Assembly (NCBI GenBank): GCA_949825065.1
Contig: OX463862.1
Location: 17,271,246-17,335,245, forward strand
DNA length: 64,000 bases
Direction of reading: 5' to 3'
From: Odontocerum albicorne
Lineage: Eukaryota > Arthropoda > Insecta > Trichoptera > Odontoceridae
In this document: positions 31,640-42,054 of the stretch, one piece after another
How the letters are laid out: every line of letters starts with the position of its first letter
How positions within the stretch are numbered: the first letter of the stretch is position 1
Program-made: the position numbers and the translations under genes
Notes under the pieces: model-generated
What the model was told of the DNA's origin: nothing
Seen by the model: only the letters and a program-made list of their open reading frames with translations
The model's database searches: none

Positions 31640-32405
31640 CACACACATATGTACTAACACACCATTTCCCTTTCGGGGTAGGGAAAGAAGACAGAGCGTC
31701 ATACTTTCCTATTTCAACACACATCCTTAGCCTCCTCTACATCCGTACAACTTCTATGATTTTTCTGACTTTCTACGTTTCCTTGTTTCAGAATATAATT
31801 TTCTTGATCAAACCACACTTTTGTTAAGATTTCTGTCACACGCCTTTCATTCACTTTTGCATCTGTTTTTTTTTTTTATTTCTTGATTCATTCGTTACAC
31901 ATATCCAAACCGTTTCAGCGTACTATTCTACATCTTAAATAACACACCAGCTTTAATTTTCTATTCATTCCTTAACACTTTATTTCGTATTCTGTCATAC
32001 ATTGTCGCTCCATGTATTCTTTTCAATGAACGCATTTCTACAGCATTAATTCGGCTTTTCTCAGTATTTTTTCACGGCCACGTTTCACTCATATACATCA
32101 AAGTTGTGTACTATCATCATAGCAAATTTTGATACTGTCCAGTTCGAGTATATATGTTTTAGTGCACCATTGACTTTGTTTCCAATCGCTACACGCCGTT
32201 CGATATCTGCCTTAACTTTATCATTTGTGAAATAACTCTTCCGGAATCTGTCAAATTACTACCCAAATAACAGAATTCCTCAACTTCCTCCAATCTTCAA
32301 TATATCGCATTTTCTTTTTCTTTCACACTTTTCTATTACCTATACTTTTTTCTTCGCATTCCTCATACAATATACTTTTCAAACTCGGCAATTCACGATA
32401 AGTCA
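31640..32405 (-). pseudogene. ERT-A LINE fragment, about 0.75 kb
   Basis: The minus strand carries, from right to left, DIERRV-like sequence (near 32190), the YGSE/MRSLKRIHGAT region (32100-32000), WFGYV, and the terminus antisense to CCCTTTCGGGGTAGGGAAAG near 31668. Multiple frame breaks. Confidence 0.8.
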
Positions 32406-32735
32406 TAATCAAAATAAATATCTTAATCTTTGATGTTAATAGGTAAAAAATATTAATAATAAATAATTGTTAATTTATTAAAATATCTAATTGTAGTTAA
32501 CAAAGTGTCAATTAAACGAGTTTCAGAATGAAATTCCATTCCGTTCTACATTAATAACGAGTAATTAGCAATCAAGTTCGGGCCACTGTGTCAAAAGGGG
32601 CGGAGACCGACCCCGCCTAGAAGCCGTATCCTTACTAATGGACACGCCTTCTTACAACTCCGCAACGAATTCAATTAGCTTCGCAATCCTTTGAGGCTAT
32701 ATATTTTTTTTTTTCAGTTGGAAGAATTTATAACT
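32406..32735. other. Unannotated stretch
   Basis: Nothing recognised, apart from a small GC-richer patch at 32580-32640. Confidence 0.45.
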
Positions 32736-32739
32736 GACT

Positions 32740-33038
32740 TTTTTAAATTTCTTAAGTGCGGTTTAGTGTCCAGAGTCACTCAAAGACTTAAGTCACTAAA
32801 TGGCGTATGTATAATAGAATACGGAAATGAAGTTATTAGGGGTTCGAACCCTTTAATTGGACCTTCGTGTTTTGAAACCTCAAGAGTGGCAATAAATCGC
32901 TGTTCGTCATCGTACATGTTGGCAATACTACCGCACACTTGATATTTTACTAAACTGGGACCGCTTTTTATTTATAATTGAACTCGAAACACGCGAGGGA
33001 CGAACACAATCGTCTTACCAACTAAGCCACGGAGAGCA
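32740..33038 (-). mobile_element. SINE-C, copy 1
   Basis: Minus strand: CTCCGTGGCTTAGTTGGTAA (A-box) at the right end, then a decayed B-box. The central block at 32898-32940 (antisense GTTCGTCATCGTACATGTTG and GCAATACTACCGCACA) is the family hallmark. The 5' head is tRNA-like; length is about 300 bases. Confidence 0.65.
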
Positions 33039-33059
33039 CCAATTTATTATTTGAATATT

Positions 33060-33245
33060 AGTTTTTTTTTTATTTACCCTAGCGATTTTATTGCCAGGTG
33101 GCAATCTCTTCTAACCAACCAAAAATATGTTTTAATGACCCCTAAGTGACACCAGACTGAAATTTAATTTTTTTAAATCAGGGTTCGAACCCACAACCTC
33201 CGGATCGGCGAACAAGCGTCTTACCACTAAGCCACGGAGATCGTC
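33060..33245 (-). mobile_element. SINE-A, well-preserved
   Basis: Minus strand: CGATCTCCGTGGCTTAGTGG (A-box), GTGGGTTCGAACCC (B-box), body, then TTGGTTAGAAGAGATTGCCA and CCTGGCAATAAAATCGC tail. It lies next to a SINE-C in the same orientation. Confidence 0.75.
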
Positions 33246-33249
33246 TAGT

Positions 33250-33730
33250 TTAGTGACCAGCTTTGATGAATAGGAGGGAAATGTGGAAAAACTGAGAGGA
33301 GCCGAATAAATGCTGTGAACATGCGTGTTCTGAGAAGAATATATGGAGTGACAATGTATGATAGATTATAGAATTAAGTAATCAAGCACATATGTGAACT
33401 TGAGGCTGGTGTATTGGTTAAGATGAAGAATAGCACTCTGAGGAGGTAAAGGGAATAATAACGAATGAATGAAGAAATACTAACGAAAACTATACAGTGT
33501 AAATGTGAGTACAAATTATGAAGAGGTATGCAGAGGAAAGTATGGTTCGATGAAGTAAATAATATTTAAAAAAAGGAAATACAAAGAATCTGAAGAAACA
33601 TTCGAATCGTATGAGAAAATGTATGGATGTAGAAGAGACGAAATATATATGTTGTGATATGAAAGTCTGGCGCTCTGTCCCTTCTGTATATTCCAACCGA
33701 GAAACGGCGTGATGGTATGTATGTTTTCAA
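33250..33730 (+). pseudogene. ERT-A LINE fragment, YGSE region to 3' end
   Basis: Plus strand: VLRRIYGVTMYDRL (33330-33370), a decayed WFGHV region, then a KVWFDEVNNI block and a C-terminus near CTGTATATTCCAACCGAGAA. The GGAGAAAC-type terminus is followed by a short GT-rich end. Confidence 0.8.
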
Positions 33731-33781
33731 TTCTTTAAACAGTTTTAACTTAAAGAAAAAATGACTTTATAGGATCCTTTG

Positions 33782-34407
33782 TTGTAAAATAGCGGTTGGA
33801 AAACTTTTTTTGTAAAGGGTCAAATAGTTAAAAATTTTGACTATGTGGGCCAAGAGGCAAACTTGAGAATATTTATTTAGGTTGCCCTACTTAAATAACA
33901 AGAAAAACAATTTTGTCGAACAAAATGTCACGTAATAGTAGCAATTAGACAAAACAAAATACAATTGTTTGAAATACGGCTATACTAATGAGAAAAATGG
34001 AATTGCTTTTTTAAAGATAACATTTCACAAAATGGGGGTTCATAGTTGATACTCCCTATCATCAAAAATTATTTCAAATGTTTATCTGTTAATGCTGATC
34101 TGTATTGAGATTTTACGTATTTCATTTTTGAAAAAGAACAGCGATACACGTGGCACTGGAAATGATGTCGAATAATAACTGCGTGGAATCACACTAGAGG
34201 CCTACTTATGCTAAGCTATAAGACCATTACATATGGTCATATCTTGCAACTCCTCAGCTTGGCGGTCGGCCGTTTCGTTACAGTGGTTAGTTTGAAATTC
34301 AAGAATTTGTAATTGTGAAATCCATTCTTAGCTCGCGGGCCGTACAAAAAGAGGTGGCGGGCCGGATTTAGCCCGCGGGCCGTAGTTTGCCGATACCTGT
34401 TCTAAAA
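33782..34407. mobile_element. hAT-like non-autonomous element with 8-base target duplication
   Basis: Ends are imperfect inverted repeats: TAGCGGTTGGAAAACT at 33790 and AGTTTGCCGATACCTG ending at 34399. They are flanked by 8-base repeats TTGTAAAA (33782-33789) and TTCTAAAA (34400-34407), one mismatch. The right subterminal part is GC-rich (GGCGGGCC and CCCGCGGGCCG). CAGnGGTTGGCAA-like ends and 8-base duplications are usual for hAT elements. No transposase is encoded in the 610 bases. Confidence 0.8.
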
Positions 34408-34955
34408 CATTTCACATCTTGTGAATCATACAAGTATGAATATAAAATAAAAAATAATTCTAAAATGATTTTATATCTTTCCATTCTATCTTGATAATAA
34501 ATAATTCTCTCTAGTAATAAAATGCATTCTAAATTTACGATGCATTTATTCAATTTTATACTTTCATCCAGCTGACACTCCGTTGTAGGGAATTGTGCAT
34601 TATTTTATCCTGTGTTTTATCGTTCCAGTATCCAGTTGTAAAATTTATGAAATATACCAGCAAGATCGCGAGATTACAACCGCAATTAAAATTGCATTCG
34701 ATGCACTTGCGAATTCAGAGCCATTTCTAGGTTCAAAAAGACCGACCGTCCTTTTAAGTCAATAAATGTCGTCGAAAATGCATAGTTAACACAGTATAAA
34801 CAATCGCTAAGAGATAGTTAAATAACTTTCCAGTCAGTGCTGCAACAACATTCTATGTAATAACTATCTTATGGCAAGTTTTGAGAAGAAAAAAATGCTT
34901 TAGCATCGAGATTCTGGTGTCGCGTTGTTTTCGACACTTCTCTCGTAAACCTGGA
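34408..34955. other. Unannotated stretch
   Basis: Nothing recognised. Confidence 0.5.
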
Positions 34956-34959
34956 TACA

Positions 34960-35115
34960 ATCCCCTTTGCTGAACTGACGGAAGGCGGAAGAAAACATGG
35001 TGGGATGCACAAGAGATATAAAGATGTACTGCATGAGACGCTTAAAAATATTACTGCTCAGCATAACTGGGAGTAAACATCAGCAGATAGAGAAAAATAT
35101 AGACTTGAATGATTT
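34960..35115 (+). pseudogene. RTE-like LINE C-terminal fragment
   Basis: One frame reads RKHGGMHKRYKDVLHETLKN then ITAQHNWE. This matches the KRYKD.LK..L....I....WE..A.DR..WR ending found in some RTE-type and other endonuclease-RT LINEs. SADREKYRLE follows after a stop. Nothing upstream is recognisable. Confidence 0.65.
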
Positions 35116-35129
35116 TTTTTAAATATGAA

Positions 35130-35595
35130 ATGCAAACTTCTGAACGAACATGAACATGAACTCTGGAACCAGTTACAAACCCATATTAGACTCGCTTATG
35201 ATATAAACCAATTTTAGTTGTATATTTTTTTATCGATCATGAACTCTGGAACCAGTTACAAACCAATGCGATTCGCTTGTCTTTGGCATGTTTTAAAAAG
35301 CCACTGAAAAAACTATTCATTTCAAGTCAGTAATATAACATGTTTCATTCCTGATTTTTCTTTCCTCTCCACCATCTCTTCCTTTTAATTTGATTAATGA
35401 AAGCTCACTTTTATTTTTATTGTATATCATATACTGTTCAATAATTTTGTAAGGATGAATAATTATTTGAATATGTTTGCGATCATGTGACTTCCTTTAT
35501 TAACTTTTATCAGGTTGTTTGTAAGAGGTTGTCACATGGCAATAATTCTTTACAATCACACATTATTATATTTATAATCTTAAATAGTTCACTCG
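35130..35595 (+). mobile_element. L2-like LINE 3' end with duplicated coding start
   Basis: The block GAACTCTGGAACCAGTTACA occurs at about 35158 and again at 35240. It gives the (L)WNQL start of the C-terminal motif. After the second copy the sequence continues CCAATGCG.TTCGC, GGCATGTTTTAAAAAGCC, ACTGAAAAAACT and into the shared 3' UTR and tail. The first copy ends about 45 bases on. A local duplication of about 85 bases is the simplest reading. Confidence 0.75.
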
Positions 35596-35689
35596 GTTCG
35601 ACTTTAAAACGATTGTCCTGCCCATAAGAAATTTGATTCGTCATTATTTTTTTTAAGGAAAAACATAAGAAATATTATTTATTTATATC

Positions 35690-35885
35690 AAAACATTCAT
35701 CTTGCGAGTTTATTGGCATGTGACAATCTCTTCCAGCCTATCACAAAACTATTAAAAAGGGTGTAAGTGAAAACCAGATAGAATTCCTTTATAAAAAAAT
35801 GGGTTCCAACAGGAATCAAACCCGCAACCCTAGAATCGGAAGACATGTACAAATCTTACCAGCTAGAATTTAAGAAGGTCGGCGT
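35690..35885 (-). mobile_element. SINE-A, degenerate head with good tail
   Basis: Minus strand: decayed A-box end, B-box GCGGGTTTGATTCC, then TAGGCTGGAAGAGATTGTCA and CATGCCAATAAACTCGC. Head-body-tail order is kept. Confidence 0.65.
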
Positions 35886-36269
35886 TTAGTTTGATTTCGA
35901 CATAATTTATTTATAAATCTAAAACGCTGTTAAGTTTAACCGAAACGTATTAGAATTGAAAAAAATATCTCACATACTTAAATAAGTATTGATGCAGTTA
36001 AAATTAATAAATACTCTCTTAAACCGGTCAAAGAGCAAAGATCCTGATCCCTTAAGTGGCTAACCAACCGTTATTTATCATTTAATCAGTCTTTTTAACC
36101 GGGCATCGAAACTGGGGACGTCGCTTGTTAGTAATCCTGACAGCGCAACTAATCTGATCGTCATATCGATAGCTAAAAGTCTTTTAGATATCATCTACAC
36201 CAGAGTTGTATAAACTGATTTAAATTTTTTTAAACTTGTTTTATTTAGCTTTGTAAATATGTGTCTTAG

Positions 36270-36372
36270 ACAAACAAAGATGATTTTGCATAACTCAATG
36301 GTAACGTGCTGGACTTACGAGTATATACGAAAGGTTGTCGATTCAAAATTCGCACTGTCACATTTTTCTCGC
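36270..36372 (+). mobile_element. SINE-B head, degenerate
   Basis: GCATAACTCAATGGTAACG and GTGCTGGACTTACGAG are followed by GAAAGGTTGTCGATTCAAAA (B-box region). The body is short and decayed. Confidence 0.5.
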
Positions 36373-36384
36373 TTAGTTTAATTT

Positions 36385-36910
36385 CCTTAATTTTTTAACA
36401 CTTCATTTTATCACAATTCGGTAGGTTTATTGCCTGTGACATATTATTATATGTGGCAATCTCTTCTAATCAACCTGCCAAAAGTAAATAAAGGAAGTTT
36501 GTCGCAAATATTATTAAAATGATAACACTTATACAGTACATTTTGTCACATGCCAATCTCTTTCTATTTACCAGAAAGATATTGCAAAGGCCTTAAAAGA
36601 AAAATTAAAAAATCAGGGTTCCAATGGGAATTGAATCCAACAACACTTGGGCTGGAAGACCGACGTCTTATAAACTAAGTCAGAAAGGTCACGGTATTAT
36701 TATTTTTTACAAAATTTATAAACAGTATGATTAATTATAGTTCAACTGAAATATCGACGGTCAGGGATGCTGGACAGGATAGGAAAATCGGAAATAAAAT
36801 ATGTAACATTACTGTTTAAGTAAGAGTTTTTTCAATCACTTTTTGTAACCTGCCAATGATAGAGTAACATTATTTGGAAACTGGTTCCAAAGATCTTTAA
36901 AGTTTTCTGC
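36385..36910 (-). mobile_element. L2-like LINE 3' end split by a SINE-A
   Basis: The minus strand carries the C-terminal coding remnant (36905-36835, TTGGAACCAGTTTCCAAATA and CATTGGCAGGTTACAAAAAG), the 3' UTR and a tail at 36480-36410 with a 15-base internal duplication. A SINE-A interrupts the UTR at about 36525-36700. Confidence 0.7.
36525..36700 (-). mobile_element. SINE-A nested in L2-like LINE
   Basis: Minus strand: GACCTTTCTGACTTAGTTTA (decayed A-box), B-box region GTTGGATTCAATTCCC, then body and a GGTAAATAGAAAGAGATTGG tail at 36580-36555. L2-like sequence resumes on both sides. Confidence 0.65.
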
Positions 36911-36949
36911 GACTTGACCAAATATGTTTTTTTAAACTGTCGTCTGTCT

Positions 36950-37185
36950 GTGGTGTTGAAGACACAGTAAGGTGAGGAAGAAGCAGAAGGCGCTTCTGGA
37001 GGGATCATGTGGACCGCATGGAGGATATAAGACTGACAAGAAACGCTAAGACTGAAAACCCTAACAGCAGGAGATTACCAGGAAGGCCGCCGAAAAGGTG
37101 GAAGGACAGCTGGACGTCATCATCCCAGGACAGCCCACCGTCACAAACAGATCGTACGACCTAAACCAAGAGGAAGAAGAAGAAG
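36950..37185 (+). mobile_element. ERT-G LINE 3' fragment with GAA tail
   Basis: Plus strand reads FWRDHVDRMEDIRLTRNAK, TENPNSRRLPGRPPKRWKDS and WTSSSQDSPPSQTDRTT. It ends AAGAGGAAGAAGAAGAAG at about 37168-37184. The HVDRM and GRP.KRW motifs are the usual C-terminus of this LINE type. It is GC-richer than its surroundings and short runs of T and A flank both ends, possible remains of a target duplication. Confidence 0.8.
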
Positions 37186-37394
37186 TTTTTAAAACATATT
37201 CAGATGAAGGGAAGTACCTTCATTAATGGCCGCAGCAATTAACTCTCCATCCTAAAACACGACTTATTTATATTTATTTTGTAATATTTTCAATAATAGA
37301 GTTGAAGTCTTGATTAAAAGGGCACTTGAGGAGAATCTGTTATCTAAACGGCTCTGTATAAATTGTCATTTTACTGTTATTATTATTGAATAGT
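37186..37394. repeat. Unclassified dispersed repeat shared with 21.8-22.0 kb
   Basis: GGGCACTTGAGGAGAATCTG, GGCTCTGTATAAATTGTCAT and neighbouring blocks match 21950-22004 in order. Together with 36900-36940 it forms an older repeat split by the ERT-G insertion. Confidence 0.5.
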
Positions 37395-37625
37395 TGGAAC
37401 GATGTCATTGAGGAATCAAATATTTTTCCTGGTAGTCCTACAAAAATCAAGTAACATGACGCGTAGAGTGAGATGCGGGCTGTTGAAATATTAGCTGACA
37501 ATCTTAAATAATGTTGTCAGACATCAATTATTTATATTCTGTCTGATTCATAATTTCCAATAATATATGAACTCAGTTCTAGGGATGGGATTTGTAGTTA
37601 GAAGTTTATAAAACGTGAAAGCTCC
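37395..37625 (+). repeat. R290 dispersed repeat, single copy
   Basis: Ordered blocks AAATCAAGTAACATGACGCG, GCGGGCTGTTGAAATATTAG, CTGACAATCTTAAATAATGT, TCTGATTCATAATTTCCAAT and CAGTTCTAGGGATGGGATTT match the 5' copy at 315-545 and the array at 59.46 kb. Confidence 0.65.
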
Positions 37626-37904
37626 TAATGAACGAGTTAATTTTTTCCCAATATGGATATCGTAGTGGGGTGATCATAATGTTACTGAATCGTGATACAG
37701 AATTGATTTTATGTTGAGTATGTGTACGACTTATATTGAAAGTAAATTTCACTGTTTTCTCTTATTTTCCACGCCATTGGTTTAATGATTCTTAGAATAC
37801 ATTTTATTATTCGTTAAAAATATATATGTTAATGGCACGCTACGTTGTTAGCACGAACTTTTGCGTAAGTTTTTATATAAGATAATTAATTCTATTTTCT
37901 TTGT
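37626..37904. other. Unannotated stretch
   Basis: Nothing recognised. Confidence 0.45.
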
Positions 37905-37957
37905 GCGTTGTGTGATACAACATTTCAGGCATCATGAAATGTTGTATCACACAACGC
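37905..37957. repeat. Perfect hairpin, 23-base arms and 7-base loop
   Basis: Arms 37905-37927 and 37935-37957 are exact reverse complements (core TGTGATACAACATTTCA). The loop is GGCATCA. It lies immediately upstream of an ERT-A fragment. With no mismatch, the duplication is recent. Confidence 0.9.
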
Positions 37958-37974
37958 AACGCAGGTTGATAATA

Positions 37975-38115
37975 TGAAAGAACAGCACTATGAAATGGTT
38001 TGGGCTCAAAATAATAAACATAGACTTATAAATACAGTGCAAATGCCACTCAGACGTGTCGTAGAGGAAGATAAGGGAAAATGTGTTGGATTAGGTGAAT
38101 AATATTTGGAAATAA
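37975..38115 (+). pseudogene. ERT-A LINE, short C-terminal fragment
   Basis: TATGAAATGGTTTGGGCTCA gives a broken MKWFG(H) motif. GTGTCGTAGAGGAAGATAAG and GTTGGATTAGGTGAATAATA give decayed RR...RP and LD.VNN motifs. Confidence 0.65.
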
Positions 38116-38199
38116 GTATTGTATGACATTTATAAAAAGTGTATTGTATGACATTTATAAAAATGGAGTCGTATACAATACAACAACGAGTTCAGATTT

Positions 38200-38520
38200 T
38201 TAAAAGCACCCTACATCGTCCGTTATTCAAGACTCCACGCAGATACCAAACTACATACTATCCCCGAACATATGCGCGCTCTGGCCGAAAGGTTCTACAG
38301 CTCTATATCCCGTCATCCCAACCCAGTCATAAAAGCCTTAGATAACTACAACGCGAACACCAGTTACAGACACACTCGTCCGAAATCAATATTGCGAAAC
38401 ATCCCCCCGACCCCCCCCTCTTTAACTCTAATCATCACCCCAAATGACCCCCCGATTGTCACTCTGAACACCCCATCATCGATAATTCCTCCGGCAGACA
38501 GTTTACCCCCATAGGCAACC
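38200..38520 (+). pseudogene. Jockey-like ORF2 C-terminal fragment
   Basis: One frame from about 38211 reads YIVRYSRLHADTKLHTIPEH, then MRALAERFYSSISRHPNPV and IKALDNYNANTSYRHTRPKS. It ends DSLPP at 38514. Jockey-group proteins end with a segment like L..D...P.(V/I)....R.LA..(F/Y)...I..HPN.L. The last 30 residues are rich in P, T and S. This is among the least decayed coding stretches, but the rest of the ORF is missing. Confidence 0.75.
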
Positions 38521-38975
38521 GCATTTCTCACCTTCAATAAACATTTTCTACACCTTAATATATTTATAAAAGTCACACACATTTCCCCACTCATTTACTT
38601 ATCTACATATACTATATTCATTCTTATAATTTATTCACAATTCATTTTTTCATTTTTTTTTTTTTTTTTTTTCACCCATTCAATATAAAACAGTGTGTGA
38701 CGACACAAATTTATGTATATTTGTATTTAATATTATGTACATATCATCATATTTATATATGTATTTAATCGTTTATAATTTCTCATAATCATTCATAAAA
38801 TCAAAACAATTACCACAAACCTATCCTTTCCCGATTCCCAAAAAGATCCAAAAATTTCCAATAAATATCTTAACAGTCAGAACTTATCCGATGAAGGAGT
38901 AAGGTGTCCTACCATCGGACCGAAACTCCGAACAAGCTATCCATCACTAGTGAGTTCAGATTGTTAAATTATTTT
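38521..38975 (+). other. Probable 3' UTR of the jockey-like fragment, with T run and hammerhead-like motif
   Basis: A run of 20 or more T lies at about 38650-38672. At about 38889-38932 the sequence has CCGATGAAGGAG, TCCTACCATCGGACCGAAAC and TCCG, reminiscent of a GAUGA...CGAAAC hammerhead core, but the first conserved position reads C instead of U. No other gene is seen. Confidence 0.4.
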
Positions 38976-38980
38976 ATGTC

Positions 38981-39366
38981 TCCGGAAACGGTGATATTAA
39001 TTGGCTACCAAGAACATGTGATCTGACACCGTTGGACTATTTTCTCCGGGGTTACGTGAAAAACCAGGTCCATAAGAATGACCCTCGATCAATTCCTGAG
39101 CTGAAGGTCGAAATTATTCGCGTTATTGGTGAGTTAGAACCGTAATTATGCCAAAATGTCATCGAAAATTTTGACAAAAATGTGGACATTTGTGGAGCTG
39201 CAAAGGGTGGATATTTGGTAGATATTGTTTTTTGTGTTTAAATGTCATACATTATACTTCAATCACCAATAAAAAGTGTTTTGAAATCAAAGCAAATTGT
39301 GTGATTTATTCAAGAATTTAAAAAATTTGAATTAAAAAAACCGCTCAATTTGAAAGACCCTTTATA
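38981..39366 (+). pseudogene. Mariner-family transposase C-terminal fragment, with 3' end
   Basis: Plus strand reads SGNGDINWLPRTCDLTPLDY, FLRGYVKNQVHKND, SIPELKVEIIRVIGELEP, then after a stop LCQNVIENFDKNVDICGAA and GGYLVDIVFCV. The CDLTPLDYFLWGYVK motif is typical of one large insect mariner-related group; the D in LDY is the third catalytic residue. Everything upstream is absent. The end near 39345-39366 (CAATTTGAAAGACCCTTTAT) may be the terminal repeat. Confidence 0.8.
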
Positions 39367-39980
39367 AACATTATGAACAGTAACAAAAAGAATAACATAC
39401 ATAATTTAAAAAGACGTAGTTTACAGAAGTAAGAAAATAAAAATTAGAACACAAGAAATATTTATTTAGCCATTACTAAAAAGGATTAAAAAAAAATCTT
39501 TAAAAACATTGATAATGTTGAAGATATCGGGGCCTTATTCAAAAGGGACAACCCGTGATACAGAGGAAGAGTACTTGGCATAAGGGCATCCCATTAGGGA
39601 CACTGCGTGATGACTCCGAAAACAATATTGATTCATGAAGGTGTGAATAATTAATTGGCAGGTATATATTAAATTTTAAAATTGGTCAATCAACAAGAGG
39701 TTCTCTAGGTTTTCTTATTTTTGATTTTCAATTTATTTTTTGCATTATTCTTGATATGTCGACTGCCAGCCAGTTACTGCTCCATCTCTTTAGATCCCTT
39801 CCTCTTCGGGTCTCTTAGATTCGTTGAACCTGATACATAACGTCTTCTCTGCCTTCCTATCTTACAATGTCTTCTATTTCCCATATTCTTCTTAATTGTG
39901 TATTTCTTATCCTTTATCTGAATGTTTTACCAGTAATAGGTACATACTATATTTCGCTAATTTTACCAGCTATACATCAT
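39367..39980. other. Unannotated stretch
   Basis: Nothing recognised. Confidence 0.5.
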
Positions 39981-39984
39981 CCAC

Positions 39985-40490
39985 AATAGTATTTTGGTAT
40001 CAACTTTGATGTATGGGAGGGAAACGTGAACGAGAAAAAAACTGAAAGGAACCGAATAAACACTATAGAAATGCGTGTTCTGAAGAATATATGGAGTAAC
40101 AATGTATGAAAGAATCCGTGATGAAGTGATCATCAAGAGACAAATGTGTACTTAAGCCTGATATGTTGAGTAGGATGAAGAAGAACACTCTGAAATGGTT
40201 TGGGCATGTCGAACAAATTAATGTAAAAAAACTAGCAAAACAAATATCACATATGGTGCAAATGTGAGAAGAAGGCGTGGCAGAGAAAGACCAAGGAGAT
40301 TATGCTTGGATCAGGTGAATAATATTTTGAAAAAAAAAAGGAACGTAGAATATCCGAGAAATCGTAGGATTTGTATAAGACGGTGTATATATGTGATAGA
40401 AACAAAGGGTGTATGTTGAGATGGAAAAGTCTGACGCTACATCATCTCTGTCTACGCCAATGTGTACATCGCAAGACCTTAATTTCTGAT
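39985..40490 (+). pseudogene. ERT-A LINE fragment, YGSE region to 3' end
   Basis: Plus strand: MYGRETTRKKTERNRI-like sequence with one stop, NTIEMRVLKNIWS, then LKWFGHVEQINVKKLAKQI, RRRGRERPRRLCLDQVNNI and a terminus near CTCTGTCTACGCCAATGTGT. One of the better preserved C-terminal halves. Stops and a shift after NIWS remain. Confidence 0.85.
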
Positions 40491-41395
40491 GTTCTAAGGA
40501 GTGCCTTCGCTCCTGTTATATCAGATTTTTTTTTTTCCTATTAGTCATTTGTATGTATCCATATTATACGATGGTGCATAAAACAGCAGCACCTCTCAGA
40601 CATTTCCTTGTTTCTCAGTGACCAAAAGAGGAGAGAGATTTATTATTTATTTTTAATACAAAAAAAATACTAAAATACCGCAAGTCACGGAGAGGTCCTT
40701 ACGCGGACAATGCCTGGCAGAGAGCGTTTTGGACACAATCGGATTTTTTGTCAACCATCAAAGTCAGGGATGGAATGGTGAACCGTCAAATTAAAAAGGC
40801 AAACTCTAATAATTCTTAAATATAAATTAAAAAGAAACAACAACTGTGGCGATTAACTGAAAAATTCGCAGCCTCTAATAAAAATGGGTATTGGTTTTCA
40901 AACTTTTTCGTTCACTTTCATCCCTTGAGTTTTTAGCAATATTGGTTTTTTTATTAGAGCTACCGTCGAAAATTCAGCTTCAAAGAGGTATGTTTTCGCA
41001 AATGAAACCTGGATTCACCAAGGAAAAGGATACTCATCGTTAACTGAGATTGAAAACTTAACCAGTTCTATATCGACAATATTTTTTTTTTGGTTCTGTC
41101 TCAACACAACTCAATCAGACTATAGCGGCAAGCCAGGGCGCCGAGGCCCACACATTGAAAACCTTTGCACTCGAGACTCTAGGTTAATCTTTTAACTCTA
41201 GTCCGTATTATTTTATTTCTTTCAGTTTACTTTGTCCTTCGCGTTTATATCTTCTATATCCTTCATGTTTATATTTTCAATAAAGTTTGTTCCTATAACA
41301 ACGTCATGTATAGATGCAGATAGATAATAAAAATACTATTACCATTTACAAGGTAGCTCGCAGAGCCATTATTGCGGGGTTGGACTGCAGAACGG
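40491..41395. other. Unannotated stretch
   Basis: Nothing recognised. A T run lies at 40526-40540. Confidence 0.5.
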
Positions 41396-41600
41396 AAAGG
41401 GGTGGACCCCTATAGTTTTCAATATAATCTTCTTGAACCTCAACGCATTTTCCTCAACAATACTTCAAAGCCGATATCCCAGTTTAAAAGAAGGATTCAC
41501 AATGATCTTTAAAATAATGCTTCACAGTCGCTATCATGCATCGTTCGAATTCATATTTTTCCCGCCAAGATTTATCATATCAGATGAATAAGGGGGATAG
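41396..41600 (-). pseudogene. Mariner-family transposase C-terminal fragment
   Basis: The minus strand reads ERCMIATVKHYFKDHCESFF, then after a stop TGISALKYC and GKCVEVQEDYIENYRG. Mariner-type transposases end in a segment like L..RW.KC(V/I)...G.Y(I/V)E. Sequence upstream on this strand (41600-41770) may be further decayed transposase, but I cannot align it securely. Confidence 0.65.
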
Positions 41601-42050
41601 ATTATCAATTGAGTCAGTGTTTAAACTGGCAAATTTGTTAATATTTGACATATTTTGTCAGCATTCCAGTTTTTTCTTCTGAATCTTCTCTTAATTGGAT
41701 TATGAAGGTAGTATATTAGTATAGATATATCTTTGTCAATAGAGCCAACCATGACAATGCCTTTATAATCCTACAAAACTAATGCCACCGCCTTGCCAAT
41801 TGAGCAAACTGATTTGACCTTCTTCGACGGCGGTGAACCTACCTGCCGTCATTGTTTCGATTGGGTTTGTCATTATCGATAACAATAATAAATTGAGACC
41901 TGCTAGTACTTATTTTTCAAAAAAGCGATTTTGTCAGCTTTTCCTTGTGAAATAACTTTAAATGTGATACGGTGAAGGCGAAAGCTTAAAGCTTCTAAAC
42001 TTTCCACACATACTTTTCTGTATTATATGTAAGACATACCTACTCTTAAA
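41601..42050. other. Unannotated stretch
   Basis: Possibly further mariner remnant on the minus strand up to 41770; otherwise nothing recognised. Confidence 0.4.
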
Positions 42051-42054
42051 CTTC

